The position numbers were made by a program, and so were the translations under genes. Below are positions 18,564-27,015 of a stretch of 64,000 nt of DNA, in pieces. Under the pieces are notes generated by a model. That model saw only the letters and a program-made list of their open reading frames with translations. It did no database searches and was not told the origin of the DNA. Position 1 is the stretch's first letter. Every line of letters starts with the position of its first letter. The DNA is from Desulfosarcina ovata subsp. ovata (GTDB lineage: Bacteria; Desulfobacterota; Desulfobacteria; Desulfobacterales; Desulfosarcinaceae), in assembly GCF_009689005.1 (NCBI RefSeq), contig NZ_AP021879.1:4030001-4094000 (forward strand), in the 5' to 3' direction.

Positions 18564-19080
18564 ATATGGTTGAACACTTGTCAAGAGAAAAACCTATCCA
18601 TACCCAAAAAACTTGGGCCAATAATTTTCATCGAGCGTTTGGATAGAGGCGGGGTCTGCAATAACGACGGTAGAGCACTCTGATATTCGCGGGTTGGATA
18701 CCGCCTGACTAGGCTTCGTCGTGGAGCTGCCTCGGTCTAAAGACGGGAGTTTCGGCCTGAAGGCCTATTCCGATAGCTTTTTCGAGGGTTCTCCAAACCG
18801 CGACCGCGCCCCTATCCAAAAGCTCGATGGCTATATTTGTTCTTTGATAAAGCCGATCCTTTCTTGAGCATTTTTAAAATCAATAAGTTCTTTTTCTATT
18901 TGCATCATCGATTATAGAGAAGTACTTATCCAGCTTCTTGAGCCGGAGCAACAGTCGCGCTTCTCTCGCCGTCGCTAATTCCCACCCAGCGTGGAAAGTC
19001 AGGGCTGTCAAGGCTGCGACCTTAGGGAGCACCCTTTAGGGCTTGGCCTTGATAGGCCTGGGTTTCCACGCTATAACAAA
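18564..19080 (-). ncRNA. Candidate bridge (seek) RNA region of the IS110/IS1111 element
   Basis: IS1111-group elements encode their guide RNA in the non-coding end beyond the transposase gene. This 517-bp stretch has no credible gene. It contains nested inverted repeats: AGCGTGGAAA at 18988-18997 with TTTCCACGCT at 19063-19072, and inside it TCAAGGC with GCCTTGA. The exact RNA ends and its target and donor loops are not identified; this is inference from family knowledge. Confidence 0.35.
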
Positions 19081-20199
19081 TCATCTTTCAGCGGCCACGA
19101 TTGGAACAGCCCGGGCAATGGCCCAGATGAAACCGGCCAACTCGCGTGCAATCGCGGTGATGACCACGTTATGGTTTTTGCCCTTTGCAATCAACCTGCG
19201 GTAGCGGTGGCATAGTCGTAGCTGTGCATTCCAGGCAATATCCAAAACATCGTCCGGCAAGCCTTCCTGGCGTTTACGGATCGCCTTACTTTTCCGGGCC
19301 GGCATACGATAGGCCTGAGCCGATTCGATCAACGTCCTGCGGGCATGGGTATTGCCGGTTTTGGTAATGGGGCCTTTTTTGATGGTGCCACCGCTTGAAT
19401 GCTCCGATGGGATCAGACCCAAATAGGCCATCAGCTGTGCCGGCGTATCGAAACGGCTCAGATCCCCCAGTTCAGCGACGACGGTCACCGCGCTGAGCAA
19501 AGAAATCCCCCTGAGCGCTTGCAGAGCCTCGATAACCGGAAGCAATCGACTGGTTTGGCAACATTGCTCAATCGCTTTTTCGATGCGCTTAACGCGGGCC
19601 TCATGGTCTCCCATGGCGTCCAGGTATTCGGTAAGGGCAATGTGCTGGGCCGGATGCGGCATCTTCAGATCCGCCAGCCAATTTAAATGCGCTTTACTCC
19701 ATTTGCTTTTACCTGGATAATTGATCCCTTGTCGCAATAAAAAGGCATTGATCTGTTGTTTGACTTTGCGGAGCGATATTTGGATGTCTTTTCGTGCACG
19801 TACCAGGTCACGAAGTGCTTCATCGGCCTGATCGGGGACATACACCGGCGTCAGTTCTCCGGAACGGTGGAGCGTCGCCAGGTGGGTTGCATCTCGGCGA
19901 TCGTTTTTAACCCGATCACCGGTTTTTTTGGGGATCAGCGCCGGAGCAACGACAACGCAATCGATTCCCTTGCTTGTTAAATGCCTGTAGATTGGATATC
20001 CGCATGGACCTGCTTCATAAACACAATGCAATTCGGCGTTTTGTGAAATCAGTTTTCGCATGACGTTATCAATCTGCCCCAGGTCGTTGCTGATTTTTCC
20101 ATACACTCGAACGTTTCCGTCACGTCCTTCATCGGCGATAGCAATGGTAATCGAATCTTTGTGGACATCCAAACCAACATACTTTACAATCTTTTTCAC
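19081..20199 (-). CDS. IS110-family DEDD transposase
   Basis: A GTG start at 20199 follows an AAGGAGG site; the frame is open further upstream but this start fits best (372 residues). The N-terminal RuvC-like DEDD domain shows YVGLDVHKDS (Asp), VYEAGPCGYPIY (Glu) and VVAPALIPKKTGDRVKNDRR (Asp/Asp region). The C-terminal Transposase_20 domain shows LRGISLLSAVTVVAELGDL and the serine-bearing LGLIPSEHSSGG. The gene is intact, so the element may still be active. It interrupts the nSTAND gene. Confidence 0.95.
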   Translation of the reverse strand: MKKIVKYVGLDVHKDSITIAIADEGRDGNVRVYGKISNDLGQIDNVMRKLISQNAELHCVYEAGPCGYPIYRHLTSKGIDCVVVAPALIPKKTGDRVKNDRRDATHLATLHRSGELTPVYVPDQADEALRDLVRARKDIQISLRKVKQQINAFLLRQGINYPGKSKWSKAHLNWLADLKMPHPAQHIALTEYLDAMGDHEARVKRIEKAIEQCCQTSRLLPVIEALQALRGISLLSAVTVVAELGDLSRFDTPAQLMAYLGLIPSEHSSGGTIKKGPITKTGNTHARRTLIESAQAYRMPARKSKAIRKRQEGLPDDVLDIAWNAQLRLCHRYRRLIAKGKNHNVVITAIARELAGFIWAIARAVPIVAAER

Positions 20200-21752
20200 G
20201 GCCTGCCTCCTTGATTTTGGCTCTGTAGTTAGGGTTGTTAACGAACGCTTACTATAACCCACGTTTTCAAGGTTTGGCAGGCCTTTTTATTGCCGCGGTG
20301 GCTAACGTTCAACCATATTGTCTAACCACACTTATCAGTGTTGAGAAACTCTGTGTGCTACACGGCAAATCCGGATTAGGGAAATCCTCTTTACTGAATG
20401 CCGGTGTTATACCGAAGCTGAAGAAAAATGAGAATACAATAATTATTCCAGTACGTTTCAATAACTACAACAAGGATACGCTTCAATATCCACTTGATAT
20501 TCTGGAAGACAAAATATCGCATTTTTCTAATACGAATTGTTTTTTAGATAAGATCGAATCTGAAAATAGGTCCCTTTGGCAGCAAATTAAGTGCATGCAC
20601 AATGCAATTGACTATAAACAAAATATTTTATTAGTATTTGATCAATTCGAGGAACTTTTTACTTATCCCCAAGGTGTGGGTGAGGTTGCCGAATCGTTAG
20701 CGGAATTGCTCTATAACCGCATACCAAAAAGTTTTCAAAGAATGCTACGCCTGAAGCAACGAAAAAGCCCTGACCTGTTGACGGATGAACAGTGGGAATT
20801 CATTCAAAAGCCGCTGAATTTAAAATTGGTGTTTTCAATTCGTTCCGACAAAATGAGCCTGTTGGATGGACTTTCAACGCAGATACCCAATATTTTTAGA
20901 TATTGTTACGAATTAAAACCCCTAACGCGAAAACAAGCCGAAATGGCGATCATTGAACCAGCCAAAAAACAGGGAGTATTTAACTCTGCGTCATTCGACT
21001 ATGACCCAGGAACGTTGGAAGCCATCTTGAATTTTCTGACCCAGAAAGATCAAAGACCCATTGAATCTTTTCAGCTACAGATCCTCTGCCAATACATTGA
21101 AGAAAATGTCGTTATTAAAAACAATAATGCATTGGTTAAATTAAGTGAAGTTGGTGACTTAGCCGAAATCTATAGAAATTATTATGGATTCAGCATTAAC
21201 AAATTAGGTTCCAAGGAAGAACAGAAACTTGCCAAGATCTTTATCGAAGAAGGACTGATTTTCGATGAGGAACAACGGCGCATCAGTATGTATGAAGGGC
21301 AAATTTATCGAGATTTCGATATCAATGACGATTTACTTGGAAAGCTTGTCGATACCCACCTTATCAGGGCCGAGCCGCACAGCAGCGGTGGCTATATGTA
21401 TGAACTGAGTCATGATACACTGGTTGCCCCCATCCTAAAGCAGAGAGAACAACGCCAATTCGAGGAACGCCAAGGGAAAAGACGAAAAAAAATCATCAGG
21501 TTTCTCATCATTGTTGTTATTCCTATCTTCTTGTTGCTTATTTCTTTTGACCTTTCGAGCAAGGGAGGTTTTTTGGAATCCATCGCACAATCGCTTTTTG
21601 ATGAGAAACAAGTCCAGAAATGGTTTAAAGAGATTCGCAAAAGGGATTGGGACAACATGATCGCTGCTGTTATCGGAATTCCTATTTTAGTTTTCTCTCT
21701 TCTTTCGCCCATCTATATTATCCATGAAATCGTTTCAGGTTAAAGTTTATTG

Positions 21753-21827
21753 ATGAAATTTAAAAGAAGAAAAAGAAAGAAGAAAAAGAAAAAACAGCGC
21801 CACATACGAAAGACACAACAAGCTTAA
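21753..21827 (+). CDS. Possible 24-residue polybasic peptide
   Basis: An ATG nine bases after the nSTAND stop opens a 24-codon frame that is almost entirely Lys/Arg (MKFKRRKRKKKKKKQRHIRK and four more residues). There is no good ribosome-binding site, and translation by reinitiation would be needed. It could equally be chance purine-rich sequence. The rest of 21744-21913 has no other gene. Confidence 0.25.
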   Translation: MKFKRRKRKKKKKKQRHIRKTQQA

Positions 21828-21913
21828 CGCGCTATGGCGCTCTTGATGCGGCGCTCGGAAAGTGTGTGGAGGCACTACAAAAAAGTGTGATAGAATCTGG
21901 AAGTTAAGATCCG

Positions 21914-22795
21914 ATGAAGATTTTGAGCATTAAAATGAAAAAATTAATTGATAAAATTAGAAATTTGATTGCTGTCGACAAATTGGAAAAGGCCATTGAA
22001 GAGCTTCGGAAAGTTGCTCCTGATTTGAATACCGACTATGGCGACCAGTTAATTTCTCATCAGGCGGCTTTGGGTAAAAATAAAAAGGACAGCCGAAAGG
22101 GTCTCATCGGTCCTGAAGAGGAAAACAAAACGCGCACACGAATCAGATATGCGGTGTTGGATCTGCTCTCAGAACTTGAGCAAATAGGGTCTCCTCCAGT
22201 ACCAGCACTTCCCGCTGAAAACCAACCAACCGTTTTTATTTCCTACAACCATGGCGATAGCGATGTCGCTCAAAAGTTAAAAAAAACACTTGAACAAAAC
22301 GGCATTGCGGTACGCATCGACAGCGAGGCCATGAAAGCGGGTGAGGATATCAAAAGCTTCATCGAAAGGTCGATTGAGGAGACCACCATCACCCTGAGCA
22401 TTGTTTCAAACAACAGCCTCCTGTCGGCTTGGGTGGCCATGGAAACCATCAATACCTTTTACCTTGAAAAATTCAAGCGCGATAAAAAATTGACTGCCTG
22501 TTATTTAGACGACGATTTTTTCAAGCCGCGATTCAGATTGGAAGCCACCCAAAAAATTGATGCTAAAATACAAGAAATAGACGAATTAATACCAGAATAC
22601 ATAGAAAATAAACTCGATACCATCGATTTGAACAATGAGAAATCCAGACTGCACCAGTTGCGAAACAATCTGGGGGAAATATTACTGCGTTTAAAGGAGA
22701 CGCTCACACTTGATATCAGAAACGATCAATACGATAAAAGTTTAAGTAGAATCATTGAAACCATTACATCTCCCAGCAGAGTCTCACCGATATAA
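21914..22795 (+). CDS. EAD11-TIR effector protein
   Basis: A 293-residue protein with an EAD11-type adapter at residues 1-91 (LIAVDKLEKAIEELRKV, DQLISHQAALGKNKKDSRKG) and a TIR domain at about 104-215 (PTVFISYNHGDSDVAQKLKK, SIVSNNSLLSAWVAMETI). Glu177 in WVAMETI occupies the catalytic Glu position of NAD-cleaving TIR domains, so NADase activity is plausible. The C-terminal 80 residues are a helical extension. It would be recruited and switched on by the nSTAND protein. An internal Met at residue 8 is an alternative start. AT-rich like the other genes of the system. Confidence 0.8.
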   Translation: MKILSIKMKKLIDKIRNLIAVDKLEKAIEELRKVAPDLNTDYGDQLISHQAALGKNKKDSRKGLIGPEEENKTRTRIRYAVLDLLSELEQIGSPPVPALPAENQPTVFISYNHGDSDVAQKLKKTLEQNGIAVRIDSEAMKAGEDIKSFIERSIEETTITLSIVSNNSLLSAWVAMETINTFYLEKFKRDKKLTACYLDDDFFKPRFRLEATQKIDAKIQEIDELIPEYIENKLDTIDLNNEKSRLHQLRNNLGEILLRLKETLTLDIRNDQYDKSLSRIIETITSPSRVSPI

Positions 22796-23314
22796 GGAAT
22801 CATTAGACCGATATGGAAAATAAAGATGATACTTTGATGATTCCGAAAATATATGGGAAAAGATGGTATTTTTTGTTCTTACATTAAAAGTTGCCGGATT
22901 CGTAAAAAATCAAAAATCCATGTTTTGCGTCATTCCGGCGTAGGCCGGGCACGAAGTGAAGCTTTAGCGCTATCCTATAATTTCAGCGCATGCTGGATGC
23001 CGGATCAAGTGAGCGTGGACTCGGTAACTGATGGAAACGCGGCCACTCCAAATGGTGACATCATTCGATATGATATGGTTCGATATGGATGCGCTACGCG
23101 CCATCTGATTTGATTGGGTTTTTTAAGGCATGGGCAGAAAGGCTTGAATAAAGCCCAAAAAGCGAGGGGAACAGCAAGTGTGGTCTGCTGCTCCCCTCAG
23201 TGGCATCATTCAATGCCTCCTGCACCCGGCTATCCCTCGACAGGTTGCTCCCCAGCAGAGCCTGCCTCCGTTTCACCGGGCAACTGGTATTTCACCGTTA
23301 TGAAAAACCGATGA
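22796..23314. other. Intergenic stretch with decayed repeat
   Basis: No gene is supported here. Bases 22927-22999 contain GCGTCATTCCGGCGTAGGCC and CTGGATGCCGGATCAAGT, related to the core of the element at 34180-34312 but degraded. A hairpin (GAGGGGAACAGCA with TGCTGCTCCCCTC) lies around 23162-23198. Confidence 0.5.
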
Positions 23315-23656
23315 TCATTTTCTTCTCCTATGTTGGGATTTCGTCATTGGCGGTGAGAACAACTTAAAAAACAAAGCCTCATCGAGACGAGGCAGATTCT
23401 CTTGGGCCGCCGTGGCGAGCAATTCCGCGGCCATTTGGTTGAGCACCCGCAGATTGTTGGCCGCGTGAGCGGACAATGTAAGAATCAATTCGTCGGTCAT
23501 CAGTTGACGGTTCCCGGCCGTCTCGAGAGCGAAATACAAATAATCCTGGAGTTGCTCGGGAGAAAGCGGTTCGAGCAATAACCGTGGTCCGATACGGCTG
23601 CCCAGGGGCAACAAGTCGGCGGACCGGAACCTGTCGGGGGGGATTGGGGGGGGATT
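23315..23656 (-). pseudogene. C-terminal fragment of an ExeA/TniB-like AAA ATPase
   Basis: The frame encodes the C-terminal third of a transposition- or secretion-associated ATPase: LGSRIGPRLLLEPLSPEQLQ, FALETAGNRQLMTDELILTL, HAANNLRVLNQMAAELLATA. The ATP-binding part is missing because the element at 23657-23800 has cut the gene. Such ATPases usually accompany DDE transposases; none remains here. Confidence 0.65.
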
Positions 23657-23800
23657 GGGGACGTTCGTCGGATTTCCGGTTACAATTTTAGATCTGTCTA
23701 CTAAGCGGTTAGTATGGCACGGAAAGCCCGCATAGACGCCCCTGGAGCGTTGCATCACATCATTTTAATCTGAAAATCCGATAAACCGAGGAACGTCCCC
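23657..23800 (+). mobile_element. RAYT-derived miniature element (family M1), copy 2
   Basis: A 144-bp copy from GGGGACGTTCGTCGG to CCGAGGAACGTCCCC, again keeping the first codons of a Y1 transposase (MARKARIDAPGALHHII then stop). It truncates the ATPase fragment on its left and lies 34 bp before the molybdopterin enzyme gene. Confidence 0.8.
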
Positions 23801-23834
23801 CAAACTCCTCAATTTTATTTTTTCAAGAGGATGT

Positions 23835-25901
23835 ATGAAAACTGTTTCAACAATGTGCCGTTTCTGCCTGAACACATGTCCTGTCGATGCGGTTGTAAAA
23901 GACGGGAGGCTGATTTCGGTAAAAAGAAAACCTGTTCCCGGAGTTACCGTGCGCCGCTTCTGTCCGAAAAATGCCGCGGCTCCCCATATTGTCTATGCTC
24001 CTGACCGGATTACATCACCGCTCGTCAGAAACAATGCAGACAGAAATCAGAATTTTCAGAAAGTATCTTGGAATACGGTGCTTTCAGACATGGCAGATAG
24101 ACTTTTATTCTATAAAAACAAATATGGTCCGGAATCTGTGGCCTGGCTGAAGGGAACCGGTGAGGACTGGGGGCCGGTCTGGCAGTATACTCAGAGATTT
24201 ATGCATGCATTCGGGTCTCCGAATGTCATCGGAAACGGCTCATTGTGCCATGCAACAAGAGCTCTGCCCGCTTTTATCACATACGGAACCGGAACCAGGC
24301 CGGACACCCTCAATGCTGAATGTATAATAGTGTGGGGAAAAAATGATAAAACCTCCAGTCCGCCTGACTATAACCTGCTGATGGAAGGAATAAGGCATGG
24401 TGCGAAACTGATTGTCATTGATCCGGTAAAAACAGACATTGCCGACTCCTCAGACCTGTGGCTGCAGATAAAACCGGGCTGTGACGGCATTCTGGCCATG
24501 TCCATGATGCAGGTCATTATTGCCGAAAATTTATATGACTCACATTTTGTTGCTGAATGGACGACCGGTTTTGACCGGCTCACAGAGGAGGTACGGAATT
24601 ATGCACCTGAGTATGTGGCCTCTTCCATATGGCTGACCCCTAAGGAGATACGGCAGGCCGCCCGTCTGTATGCCGGATCGAAACCGGCCTGTATAGCAGA
24701 CGGCAACGGGCTTGACATGAATGCCGATGTCACCCGGAATGTGCGGGCTGTCTGCATGTTACGGGCATTGTGCGGAAACCTCGATATTAAGGGAGGTGAT
24801 GTTTTTCCGCAGAAGGTACCGGTCAGAGACATGAGTCTGAAAGACGCACTGAATCCGAAAGTGAAGCCGGTCACAGCCGGATACCCTTTGTTCAGCAGTT
24901 TCAACAAAGGCGGGGGATCTCCTGTGAGCACAGTTATCCCCGATGCAATTCTGGATAAAAAACCGTATCCAATCAGGGCTCTTATTATTCAGGCATCCAA
25001 CCCCCTGGTCACAGCGGCAAACTCACTACGGGTTGCGGAAGCCCTGAAACAGGTGGAATTCCTTGTGGTGATTGACCTGTTTATGACACGGACAGCCGGA
25101 CAGGCAGATATTTTTCTGCCGGCAACAACAACTTTTGAAACCACGCAACTGAATATAGCAGGTCTGAACGCAAATAGAATGCTTTTACAGGAAAAAGTGA
25201 TTGAACCTCTGGGAGACAGCAGGCCCGGCTGGCAGATTATTTTTGATCTTGCCGGAGCGCTGAAGCTGGACGAAGCGTTTCCCTTTCAGACTGTGGAAGA
25301 AGCCATTGATTTCCAGCTTGAACCTTCCGGTATAACAGTCAGGCAGATGCGTGAGCATCCGGATGGCCTTACCCTGCAAAAACCGGAATTTGAAAAATAC
25401 AGACAGCACGGTTTCAATACACCTTCCGGCAAGGTCGAGTTTTATTCGGAAACCTTATCTGAATACGGGTATGAACCGATCCCCTCTTTTGAACTTTCCC
25501 GGGCAGGAAGGATCACCTTTGACTATGCAAAGGAAAAATATCCTCTGGCCGGCATCAGCGGTGAGAAATCAGGCTGGTTTGTTCATTCCCGCTACCGGAA
25601 CATCTCCTGGATAATTGAAAAGGAGCCGGAGCCTTTTATTGACCTGCATCCGGATGATGCGGAACTGCGGGGGATCAAAGATAATGATTCAGTAAGAATC
25701 ATATCCCCTAACGGTGAGATTTTCATGAAGGTCAGACTCAGCGACTCGGTGCGGTGCGGAACCGTCCGTGTTCCCTGGGGATGGGGTGAGCATGACCTGC
25801 GCTTCAATATAAACTCCCTGACTGATGATGCAGAAAGAGATTCAGTTGCAAGTACGCCTTCAGTCCGGGCATTTATGTGCGATGTAATAAAAAGGGATTA
25901 A
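23835..25901 (+). CDS. Molybdopterin oxidoreductase (DMSO reductase superfamily), stand-alone catalytic subunit
   Basis: A 688-residue Mo/W-bisPGD enzyme. An N-terminal [4Fe-4S] site (CRFCLNTC with a distal RRFCPKN cysteine) is followed by the catalytic domains. Cys138 in GNGSLCHATRALPAF is the likely metal ligand. Further motifs are IIVWGKNDKTSSPP, LIVIDPVKTDIADSSDLW and the C-terminal cap VRIISPNGEIFMKV. No twin-arginine signal is present, so it is cytoplasmic, and no Fe-S or membrane subunit gene is adjacent. It resembles the thiosulfate/polysulfide reductase and acetylene hydratase branch, but the substrate cannot be assigned. A GAGG site precedes ATG. Lower GC than the core genome suggests acquisition. 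The first attC-like site follows 42 bp after its stop. Confidence 0.8.
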   Translation: MKTVSTMCRFCLNTCPVDAVVKDGRLISVKRKPVPGVTVRRFCPKNAAAPHIVYAPDRITSPLVRNNADRNQNFQKVSWNTVLSDMADRLLFYKNKYGPESVAWLKGTGEDWGPVWQYTQRFMHAFGSPNVIGNGSLCHATRALPAFITYGTGTRPDTLNAECIIVWGKNDKTSSPPDYNLLMEGIRHGAKLIVIDPVKTDIADSSDLWLQIKPGCDGILAMSMMQVIIAENLYDSHFVAEWTTGFDRLTEEVRNYAPEYVASSIWLTPKEIRQAARLYAGSKPACIADGNGLDMNADVTRNVRAVCMLRALCGNLDIKGGDVFPQKVPVRDMSLKDALNPKVKPVTAGYPLFSSFNKGGGSPVSTVIPDAILDKKPYPIRALIIQASNPLVTAANSLRVAEALKQVEFLVVIDLFMTRTAGQADIFLPATTTFETTQLNIAGLNANRMLLQEKVIEPLGDSRPGWQIIFDLAGALKLDEAFPFQTVEEAIDFQLEPSGITVRQMREHPDGLTLQKPEFEKYRQHGFNTPSGKVEFYSETLSEYGYEPIPSFELSRAGRITFDYAKEKYPLAGISGEKSGWFVHSRYRNISWIIEKEPEPFIDLHPDDAELRGIKDNDSVRIISPNGEIFMKVRLSDSVRCGTVRVPWGWGEHDLRFNINSLTDDAERDSVASTPSVRAFMCDVIKRD

Positions 25902-25943
25902 CCGCCGTAAAAGCTCTAAACATGCTAAAAAAACAAATGTCAT

Positions 25944-26023
25944 GCTAACCCGGCGCTGCACTCGGACACAAAGGGTTCCGTTCCGCTGCGCTCCACTCCA
26001 CCCTCTGTGCCGGTGGGTTAGTG
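25944..26023 (+). other. attC-like integron recombination site A
   Basis: GCTAACCCGGCGCTGCACTC on the left mirrors GTGCCGGTGGGTTAG on the right, with inner complementary arms (AAAGGGT/ACCCTCT). The right core GTTAGTG departs from GTTRRRY at the last two bases. The next gene starts eight bases later, which is typical of integron cassettes. Confidence 0.5.
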
Positions 26024-26030
26024 GGAAAAA

Positions 26031-26388
26031 ATGAACCACTTTACTAAATCAGAGTTTCAATCATTATTGACCAAACAGAAGGAGTATGCCGCAAAAAGAG
26101 GACGATTCGGATCGATATCACTATTGATCACTATTGCTATTCATCGGAGCCTCAATACTGGCTGAAAAGAGAATCAGCTTTATTTCAGATCATAGACTCA
26201 TATTTGGCTCAATATTTTTGGCTTTGTTGTTCATTATCACAGGGTTTACGATAGTTCCAATGTTTCAGCACATGCACAAAATTGGCCTCGTCTGTCCATA
26301 TTGCAACCACTTGCTTGATCGGCATCGCAGTGAATCGGTGCTTAAAGATTTTAAGTGCGGAAAGTGCGGTCAAGTTATTTTAAAATGA
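26031..26388 (+). pseudogene. Cassette gene: small membrane protein with zinc ribbon, frameshifted by a tandem duplication
   Basis: An ATG at 26031 just after attC A starts MNHFTKSEFQSLLTKQKEYA. A perfect 10-bp tandem duplication (ATCACTATTG at 26117-26126 and 26127-26136) breaks the frame. Without one unit the protein reads on through two hydrophobic segments (LLLFIGASILA; LIFGSIFLALLFIITGFTIV) into a C-terminal zinc ribbon (VCPYCNHLL, FKCGKCGQV), about 115 residues. The family is unknown. Confidence 0.6.
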
Positions 26389-26396
26389 ATTGCGTC

Positions 26397-26519
26397 CACT
26401 AACCACTACTTTCACTGGACTCGCAGGGTTGGCGCGCTTAGCCTTATGCTAAGTTTTACGGAAACTATCTTCTTCAAGGGCCTTCTTCCCTTCTCGCCTG
26501 TGAAGTAGGCCGTTGTGTG
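26397..26519 (+). other. attC-like integron recombination site B (123 bp)
   Basis: The left end CACTAACCACTACTTTCACT and the right end CTGTGAAGTAGGCCGTTGTG are imperfect complements over about 30 bases. The left core is CACTAAC and the right core GTTGTGT. The length is VCR-like. The next start codon lies seven bases downstream. Confidence 0.55.
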
Positions 26520-26525
26520 TAAAAA

Positions 26526-26879
26526 ATGTATTCGACTGAAGATAAAATATTCGCATTATTAACAGGTCACGCAGGTGATCTGTTGAATAAATTGCAGGCT
26601 CAAAATGCCACAGCATATTCATATAGTGATATCTACGATTTCAAAAGAAAAGACATAGATGAATATATCAAAATAAATGGTATCCCAAATGAATGTTATA
26701 AAAAGTCTCCCTCATTGAAAGACGGCTATTATCTTGTTTCTGACGACAAAAAATGGTCTGTTTATTATCAAGAACGAAATATCAAATTTAATGAGAAAAA
26801 CTTTAAAAAGGAACAAAAGGCTATTGATTATCTTGTGTCACTACTTTTGAGAGCATCATGTACTGGAATTGATTTTTGA
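26526..26879 (+). CDS. Cassette gene: hypothetical protein
   Basis: A 117-residue protein with no signal peptide or membrane segment. Recognisable stretches are DGYYLVSDDKKWSVYYQERN and FKKEQKAIDYLVSLLLRA, a layout seen in small immunity-like proteins, but I cannot name a family. It begins seven bases after attC B and ends 15 bases before attC C, exactly as expected for a mobile cassette. AT-rich. Confidence 0.55.
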   Translation: MYSTEDKIFALLTGHAGDLLNKLQAQNATAYSYSDIYDFKRKDIDEYIKINGIPNECYKKSPSLKDGYYLVSDDKKWSVYYQERNIKFNEKNFKKEQKAIDYLVSLLLRASCTGIDF

Positions 26880-26894
26880 AAATCATCAAAAAAC

Positions 26895-26988
26895 ACACAA
26901 CAAATTAATACAGTAGATTGCCAGGGCGGGAGGCGCGTGCCAGCCTGAAATGTCGCATTGCCCTGTCAACTGCTGATCATGGTTGGGC
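26895..26988 (+). other. attC-like integron recombination site C (94 bp)
   Basis: The left core is ACACAAC at 26895-26901 and the right core a perfect GTTGGGC at 26982-26988. CAGTAGATTGCCAGGGC on the left pairs imperfectly with GCCCTGTCAACTGCTG on the right. Confidence 0.55.
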
Positions 26989-27015
26989 ATTTAATAGAGG
27001 AACATTTTTAAGATT

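Larger units (their letters stand above)
18564..20318 (-). mobile_element. IS110/IS1111-family insertion sequence
   Basis: A 1755-bp element bounded by the exact inverted repeats ATATGGTTGAAC (18564-18575) and GTTCAACCATAT (20307-20318), with no target duplication. It carries one DEDD transposase gene on the minus strand. It has about 517 bp of non-coding DNA beyond the transposase stop and 119 bp before its start. The long 3' non-coding part fits the IS1111 group. Its length is a multiple of three, and the host nSTAND frame joins cleanly across it. Confidence 0.8.
18471..21743 (+). pseudogene. nSTAND NTPase gene, split by an IS110/IS1111-type element
   Basis: The first 31 codons (18471-18563; RYPGSMPFTLAHEGMFFGRE) and the last 474 (20319-21743) are two parts of one gene; removing 18564-20318 restores a single 505-residue frame. 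The product is a STAND-type NTPase: Walker A GKSGLGKS (residues 47-54), Walker B LLVFDQFEELF (D139), sensor region FSIRSDKMSLL, and a winged-helix-like part (VDTHLIRAEPHSSGGYMYEL). Two C-terminal membrane segments lie near 21490-21555 and 21660-21730. A GGTGGAG site precedes the ATG. In such systems the NTPase senses invasion and activates EAD-linked effectors. As sequenced it should be inactive. Confidence 0.75.
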
